A program made the position numbers and the translations under genes. A stretch of DNA of 64,000 nucleotides, from assembly GCA_003550305.1 (NCBI GenBank), contig QKYT01000006.1, forward strand, positions 421,457-485,456. Reading direction: 5' to 3'. A model generated the notes under the pieces. It saw only the letters and a list, made by a program, of their open reading frames with translations, ran no database searches and was not told the DNA's origin. Positions 58,123-64,000 of the stretch are shown here, piece after piece; within the stretch, counting starts at the first letter, position 1; every line of letters starts with the position of its first letter. This DNA comes from Glomus cerebriforme. Lineage: Eukaryota; Glomeromycota; Glomeromycetes; Glomerales; Glomeraceae.

Positions 58123-59296
58123 TTAAATGTTTTCTACAATTGCATTTCCTTTCATAGCAACTCCACCATGTTTATTCTCTGCCCATAATTCATAGGAATA
58201 ACCATTCAGACTACCTGATTCACTTCTCCTCCCACATATTTTAAATTCATCACCTACAAATAATGGGCTAACAGCTCGATAGGAAAAGGACTTAATGTAC
58301 GATACTTTGTTTGGAAGATTATCTCTCATTAAATCAAGAAGAAGTGTAAGCGTAAGGGGGCCGTGAACCAAACATCCTGAATGAATAAAAACAAATAAAT
58401 AAGCAAACACGAGTAGCTTTCCGCCATTTACAAGCATTAGATTAACAACATTTACCAGGATATCCCTCAACTTGAGTTGTATAAGGGTGGTCATAGTGAA
58501 TACGGTGACTGTTGAATGTCAAAGCTGAAAATCGAAATAATAAAAGTGGAGTTGGAAATATTGTCTGTTCAAAATCCGGAGTCTTTTTTACTAGTTAACG
58601 AACATATTGTTAGCATTGCACGAATCAAAGGAATATCTAAAAAAAAAAATAAATAAAATAATCATTACATTTAATAATTTTTTGTTCTGGCTTCTTTTCC
58701 TCAATTTTCATGTATACTAGGCATCTTGTATCTCTCATACTCCATCCAAATTTATTAGTAATATTTCTATCTATCCATACAAAAATATTTTCTCCTCTAG
58801 GGCTTAACTTAACTTCAACTTCACGGCATTTTGTATTCATTGTAGCATGTTGTCCGACGCATAATGGATTATTAGCACTAAATAATAATTCTCCACCTGC
58901 CCACATTCTTCTTAAGGACGGTAATGGTGGCTCATGTCTAGTTTCTGAACCATCCTTTCCTAAATCACTTTCATAAACTCTAGGAGGAAAATATGCTAAA
59001 TGATAATTTGGTGGAATTCGTGTTCCTTCTGGAGGAATTTGTGTTGCAGGGATACCTTCCATTATATATTTTCTTCTTAGAGTCATTGCAAAAAGTTGAA
59101 GAGGGGAAGCCGTGATAGTATCATTGAAACTTTCAGTATCTTTTGTCACCTTTTTTTTCCAGTCATTAATGAGTTTTTTTGTGTCAGAAATATCAATGTC
59201 CACTCCTTTACGTTCTAAAGTGTTAAAAAATGTTCTAATTTGTTGTGGGCCTGCCAAACATTGCGAAGTCCTTGAACGAACTGCGTAGAAATACAT
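58123..59296 (-). CDS. HTD2: Mitochondrial 3-hydroxyacyl-thioester dehydratase, Htd2-like
   Basis: Three exons (59296-58669, 58590-58456, 58376-58123) give 338 residues with preserved phase. N-terminal half: PLQLFAMTLRRKYIMEGIPA, NYHLAYFPPRVYESDLGKDG, PLPSLRRMWAGGELLFSANN and LCVGQHATMN. The hot-dog catalytic region is RFSALTFNSHRIHYDHPYTT followed by CLVHGPLTLTLLLDLMRD, carrying the hydratase Asp/His (H-R-I-H-Y-D). The enzyme dehydrates 3-hydroxyacyl-ACP in mitochondrial fatty-acid synthesis (type II), linked to lipoic acid. The acceptor of intron 1 (gttaactag at 58591) was chosen because an earlier TTTAG would run into a stop. CTAAC branch site visible. Tandem with ECHDC1 on the same strand. 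Confidence 0.88.
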
Positions 59297-59540
59297 ATTT
59301 TCGACAAATCGTATAAATATCAGTTAATGCTCGTTTTTTATCTGAAATTTTTTGGCAACCCAGATCTGACTATTTGTCACACCAATATACAGCAATTTGC
59401 GATCACATGACTTTATATTCGAAAAAAATTCCATTGAAACAAAATCTCGAACTACGCGTCAGAATTCATCAACGGCAACAGAAAGTTTACAAAAATTATC
59501 AACAGAACAAGTTTACGGCCTTACTCCAAGTGACTAAATT

Positions 59541-60797
59541 TTATTTTTTTGGTTTTAATATTGTAGCAAGATTTTCTTCTTGCCCCCAAAGACTACTAAA
59601 CAAGGCATGTTCAAAACGTATATAATTTCTCTGCATTCCACTATCATTCGCTTTAGCAATTATTGCTTTCATTCCTCGTACCTTTTTTTTAAAAAAAAAA
59701 TATTTCAATTTTCATCAATTTATGATAAAGTAGGAAAAAGATTTACTTACTGCTTTCACAGAATTTCTTTTTCTTTCTGTATCTAATTCTCCCTCTTTAG
59801 GGGAGAAATATATATAAGGATCGAAAAACTCTTTTGATTTGCTTATTGTTTCACCCTTCTCTGCAATAATATCAGCATAACCTATATCATATGCTTGTTT
59901 CCCGGTTAATAATTCACTTGCTCCCAAGACTCTTAAGGCTTTCGTTTTTCCAATTATATTGATTAACCTCCCACCACCACCCCATCCAGGTGTAACGGCC
60001 ATCTTCACGTGTACAAATCGGATTTTAGCAGTAGCTAATAAAGACATCAAACATGTTCTTTCAAAGGAACAAAATAACAAATGTATCGAACATATAATTT
60101 AAAGAATCAAATCATTATCTAACCTGAAATACAACGATGGTCACACGCTGTCGTTAATTCTGCGCCTCCTCCTAATGCATATCCTTCAATCGCGGCGATT
60201 GAAATTAGGGGAAGGCGACTAAAACGTAATAGTGCATCTTGCATGAGCGAACTCATTTTTTTACCATTTTCTGGAGTCAGAATATGGTTTTTTGCTACGC
60301 TTAAATCTTTTTTTTTTTTTTTTGAAAAGATCATATTTAAACTGTACCGATTAATTCTAATTTAAAGTTCTCGATATTAGGAATTCTTACCTAAACCGGA
60401 ACAAAAAGTGTTTCCATCTCCTGATAATATTATTGCGACTAAATCATTTTCATCTTTTGAATTACTTTTGCCTTTTGTTATATCTTCTAATTTATCAACT
60501 ACATCAGCCAATTCAGCCATCATTTTGCCACTTAAAGCATTATGTCGTTCAGAATTTTTAAGTGTTATCAGACCAATTCCTGGTAAAAAAGAGGAATTAA
60601 ACTCTATTGAACCGGAACTATTAAAATATGAATATTAATTATATTAAATTGTAAATTTGGGTTCAAAACGATAAAACCGCCAAGTACCCGAGTTCTCGAA
60701 GATCTTCACGGATAATGTTAAGGTTCTCTTGTATTGGAGAAAGTCTAAACCTCTCAGAGAAAAAAGAGGAAAAAACACGTTTATACAAGGTTGACAT
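59541..60797 (-). CDS. ECHDC1: Ethylmalonyl-CoA decarboxylase-like crotonase (ECHDC1)
   Basis: About six exons from ATG 60797: MSTLYKRVFSSFFSERFRLS (mitochondrial-style leader), GSIEFNSSFLPGIGLITLKN, SERHNALSGKMMAELADVVD, VAIILSGDGNTFCSGLDLSV, LPLISIAAIEGYALGGGAEL, TTACDHRC, IRFVHVKMAVTPGWGGGGRL, and the last exon FEHALFSSLWGQEENLATIL to TAA 59541-59543. The crotonase oxyanion-hole glycines (GGGAE) and the R-F-V-H-x-x-M-x-x-x-P-x-W-G-G motif match ECHDC1, which removes ethyl- or methylmalonyl-CoA formed by side reactions of acetyl-CoA carboxylase. Exact chemistry is inferred. An ordinary enoyl-CoA hydratase is less likely because the ECHDC1-specific motif is intact. Confidence 0.88.
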
Positions 60798-61020
60798 GAA
60801 TTAAAATAAGGGGAAAAAAAATGAAATCTGTAGTTCAGTATAGGCTAAGCCGCTTAAATCAGATTAGATCATATCGTGTAACAATAATTTTATTTTTTTA
60901 AAAAAACAAAAACTGATTCTGACAAACAAATTTTTACAATAGCATTAAAAATTAAATTTCTTAAAATAAATACAGTTCTTTCACAAGAAAATAATATACT
61001 GATATATATTATATCAGTCT
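60798..61020. other. Short spacer ECHDC1 / carrier
   Basis: 223 bp, AT-rich, contains the ECHDC1 promoter and carrier 3' end. Confidence 0.5.
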
Positions 61021-62559
61021 TTAAACTTTTTCGAGAATTCTCATTGTTAGTTCGTATACCGTAAACGTTGAACCTGCTGCTGGCAAACTACAAAATGAAA
61101 TATAAATAAGAATGGTAAATTAAACAATCGAAATGTTGGGAAATGATCACACATATTGATATTATTGCATACCTTCTCAAGACTTTTACATTTTTTTTAA
61201 AAAAAAATAAATTATTGAATTAGATTTAGAAAGAAAGGTAAAATGATTTATTAAATTATGCTCACTTGTGGGACTGATTCCTCGTGTGAACGCTCTTGCG
61301 CCCTCATTTTTATATATTGAATTTATGGTTGTGAATACATATAAAATTCCTTTGGGAGGATTTTTATGATTTTGAACCTACAAAATTAAATTGAATTGTC
61401 AATTATATGGTAACAAAGATTTTGGATATAGCTCACATTGGATATTCACTTTGGATTTTACAACGTCGAAAGGATAACAACATATCCAATAGGAAAAACC
61501 TCCAAAAGAGCCAGCAAGCATCAATTTACTTGGAGGTAAACTATCAGGACTACTTCCTTCCGAAGTTAATTTCCTCTTAGCAAATTCAAATCCTGAATAA
61601 AATCCAGCATATGCAGGTATTTCGCGTGTAACAGTTGCCCAGAATCCACGAAATAAACCGTTACGAATACCAAATTCACTTATCAAATGTTTTGCGCAAT
61701 CAATAGGTCCTTTATAAATAAGTCCACTACTTCCAGCTGTCGCTCCATACTGCGCCTGCATTTTAATTTTGAGCAATTCGACGGGTGACGAAAGCACACT
61801 GTTGATAGCTCCTATTTTTGGATTAGCGTATATTAAATTATAGTTGCATAACTAAAAAAAAAAAGAATAATAAAATTTCATGCCTGCGCCTGCACCAGCG
61901 ATTGCTATCTTATAAAGAGCCAATTGCTCATTAAGAGACGTGGTCTGGATAGATTTTAAACGCGAATAAGCTGCAAATAATAAAGCATTTACGGCGCCTA
62001 TGCCGACTAGCGGACTAGCCATTCCTGATAAATATAAGTTTATATATTTTATTATATTTTATTATATAAGAATTAAATATTCCTTTCAATGCACGTAACT
62101 TTACTGTTTTGACAACCTTTATATAGAGCGAAAAAACCTTCATGTTTTACGGTTTGTATGAAACAATCCATGGGACCTTTGAATCTTGATTCTACTTGAA
62201 GTCGAACCTATTCATTGAAGTATTTATTTAATAAAATTTCAACAGAAAATATTCTATGCAATTTATACCACCTTAATTGTATCCAAAGGCTGCCCAACAA
62301 TGACTTGTGACTACATTTTCATTCAAAACGAATAAGCCTAAATTGAACGTGTATTTTCATATATATATATATTTATTTATAAGAATTGCTTACCATTCCG
62401 GCAAAACTATAACAAATTATTGAAAGTTAATTTTTTTTTACCGTTAAAATAGCAATATACAATTTACGAGTTCTCTCATAATGCTTACTTGCCAGCAACA
62501 AAGTCTTTCCAACCACCTTTCTTTGATGAAGGAGGTGGAACGGGCGGAACTTCAGACAT
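61021..62559 (-). CDS. Mitochondrial carrier (SLC25; Ymc1/Crc1-like)
   Basis: Multi-exon from ATG 62559: MSEVPPVPPPSSKKGGWKDF, VAGSFAGMAQVIVGQPLDTIK with VRLQVESRFKG (first PxD-x-x-K repeat), GMASPLVGIGAVNALLFAAY, second repeat SSPVELLKIKMQAQYG (P-x-E), FRGFWATVTREIPAYAGFYS, third repeat CCYPFDVVKSKVNIQCE, then NEGARAFTRGISPT and SLPAAGSTFTVYELTMRILE to TAA 61021. The three repeats mark an inner-membrane transporter. Contact residues look closest to amino-acid/carnitine-type carriers (Ymc1, Crc1, SPBC29A3.11c-like); the substrate is not determined. A 10-nt exon (61173-61182) between SPT and SLPAAG is needed to keep the frame and gives ILRSLPAAG. Confidence 0.85.
61173..61182 (-). other. 10-nt micro-exon of the carrier gene
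   Basis: tcttgagaag (minus strand), flanked by ...aaaag acceptor and gtatgc donor. It restores the frame between an exon ending in phase 1 (SPT + a) and the next exon (t + TTG...), encoding ILRS of the conserved third-repeat tail. Confidence 0.65.
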
Positions 62560-62985
62560 TGCTTAGGTGTCTTCGAATTTCGAATTAAAAATTTTCACAA
62601 TTTTACGGTAAGAAAATTTTTTCAATAAACTTATAAGCTTTGGACAAAATTTTCGACACGTGGACGACCCGATATTTATTCCCATTTGGGTTTCTAATAA
62701 GTTGATCGTTCATTTAATGATAGGAATGATGGGATATATTTTTATGCATTTAAATTTAAAATGAGGTCGAAAGGTGAAATCTTTTCAGGCCGTGACTAAG
62801 ATGACAAATAAAAATTGTTCGTTAGCTGCTATGTATATTTTTTTTCCATGCAACCGTAATTGATTGCACAGCCAATCAACATTAGATAAAATCGTGATTT
62901 ATGATTATCACCGAAAAATTTTTTTTTTTTTGATCAAAACTCCGTATCAAATTATAATTACAAGATTTAGCAGTATCATTACAAA
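62560..62985. other. Divergent region carrier / TSR1
   Basis: No ORF. Shared promoter region of about 425 bp with T-runs near 62920. Confidence 0.5.
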
Positions 62986-64000
62986 ATGCCTACAGAAAAA
63001 CCATTTCATCATAAAGCTGGATCACTAAAACAATCCAATAAGCCATTCAAGTCAAAACATGCAACCAAAGGGGCCATTAAAGATAAAGTAAAAGGTTTAG
63101 TTAAAAAAAAATTATACTTACTTTCAAATTTAAGAATGTTTATAATTAACATTATCATTAAATCATACTTTTGTCTCGTTAGGTAAGACTAACAGAAAAC
63201 CTATAAAGCATTCGAGTGCAAATACGCGTTCAATTACAAGGACTGATAGACGTAATGCGGCAAAGTTGGAACAGCAAAAGAAGAGGGAGGAGGTATTAAA
63301 AGCGAATAGGTTTTTCGAGGGGAGACATGGAACTCCTAAAATTGTGGTATGAATAATCTTTTAAATTGAGTTCAGATAAAGATTCAAATACGAGAAATAA
63401 AAAATTTTAAATGAAAATTATATTTAATTTCTTTCTCTATAGGCTGTTATTCCATTATGCCCTGATGTAAATTCTTACAGTGCTGTAAAGTCTATCTATA
63501 GTAGTATCGATCTACAAGAGCCATCAATTTTAAAAGGAACTGCCCATATAAAGTATGATATACTGTTTTAAATTGTCTTAATTTAAAAAAAAATCCAATT
63601 AATTTTTATCAATTATTTTAATTATAGTGCTGAAAGGTTTAAGCAAAAAATTCAATTCATCCTTCTTGATAGGAATTTTGTTGACATCTTGGATGCTTGT
63701 AAAATTGCAGATTATGTGTTATTTGTTGTATCAGCTGAAGTTGAAGTTGATCAATTTGGTGAATTATGTTTAAAAGCTATACAATCTCAAGGATTACCTA
63801 CTGTTATGACTACTGTTATGGTCGGTTCATTTTTGTCCCAATACGAAAATTTTTCAATCCATTTTAATTATTAATTAATGAATTCATAAATCAATCAGCA
63901 CATGGAGAAAATTCCACAAAAAAAACGTAATGATCTTAAAAAATCATTACTTAGTTATATGAAACATTTCTTTCCTGATGAAGAAAAAATTCATTCAGCA
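62986..64000 (+). CDS. TSR1: Ribosome biogenesis protein Tsr1 (5' part, cut by window edge)
   Basis: Four or more exons from ATG 62986: MPTEKPFHHKAGSLKQSNKP, KPFKSKHATKGAIKDKVKG, then KTNRKPIKHSSANTRSITRT with RRNAAKLEQQKKREEVLKAN and RFFEGRHGTPKIV, AVIPLCPDVNSYSAVKSIY, IQFILLDRNFVDILDACKIA, DYVLFVVSAEVEVDQFGELC, then EKIPQKKRNDLKKSLLSYMK to the edge. The basic N-terminal tail followed by a GTPase-like domain lacking active-site motifs (Bms1/Tsr1 family) identifies Tsr1, needed for late cytoplasmic maturation of the 40S subunit. The C-terminal two-thirds lies beyond the window. Stop-terminated ORFs inside reflect introns. Confidence 0.92.

Noticed and set aside
1..64000. CRISPR array, bacterial operon or phage-type defence system
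   Set aside because: No spacer-repeat arrays, no Shine-Dalgarno-type operons. Spliceosomal introns and eukaryotic genes throughout.

Overview
The window is nuclear DNA of an AT-rich, intron-rich fungus, most likely an early-diverging lineage of the Glomeromycotina/Mucoromycota type (Rhizophagus-like). Supporting evidence: short AT-rich introns with GT..AG ends and CTAAC-like branch sites; fungal genes (PAH1, OPI3, cytochrome b2, SUR7/PalI-type membrane protein, Slt11); and genes absent from yeasts but kept in early fungi and animals (ECHDC1, CCDC43, a LanC-like protein, an EEF1AKMT4-like methyltransferase, an anchored USP). The species assignment is inference.

Layout. The first 23 kb is a repeat-rich, gene-poor compartment. 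It holds the tail of an acidic protein, a lipase gene (-, 3.5-5.3 kb) and an Sds3-like Sin3/HDAC subunit (+, 6.8-8.8 kb). A very AT-rich desert follows (8.8-15.5 kb), containing an N gap, a retroposed poly(A) insert with a 17-bp target duplication, and a decayed ORF. Next come an array of about 17 intron/micro-exon units (15.59-17.76 kb), a hAT relic with TIRs and a near-perfect 8-bp target duplication, a 175-bp tandem repeat, and a Tc1/mariner-type element with about 95-bp inverted ends.

From 22.9 kb to the right edge the window is gene-dense: UTP15 (-) and mitochondrial uL23 (+), cytochrome b2 (-), NUP54/57 (+, with an N gap in the FG region), SAM synthetase (+), a GCN4-like bZIP (-), an unrecognised gene (+), SLT11/RBM22 (+), a SUR7/PalI-like protein (-), a membrane-anchored USP (+), OPI3 (+) and PAH1/lipin (-), a LOTUS-like orphan (+), CCDC43 (-), LanC-like (+), a CoA-binding protein (-), a long-tailed H2A (-), MED4 (-), an EEF1AKMT4-like methyltransferase (+), HTD2 (-), ECHDC1 (-), a mitochondrial carrier (-) and TSR1 (+, cut by the window edge).

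Functional links. UTP15 and TSR1 act in small-subunit ribosome assembly. SAM synthetase makes the methyl donor used by OPI3, and OPI3 and PAH1 (convergent neighbours) are both phospholipid-synthesis enzymes. HTD2 and ECHDC1 are tandem acyl-CoA/ACP enzymes. Many genes are divergent pairs sharing 100-640 bp of upstream DNA. The most unusual structure is the tandem intron/micro-exon array, in which almost every predicted 5' splice site lies inside a hairpin.
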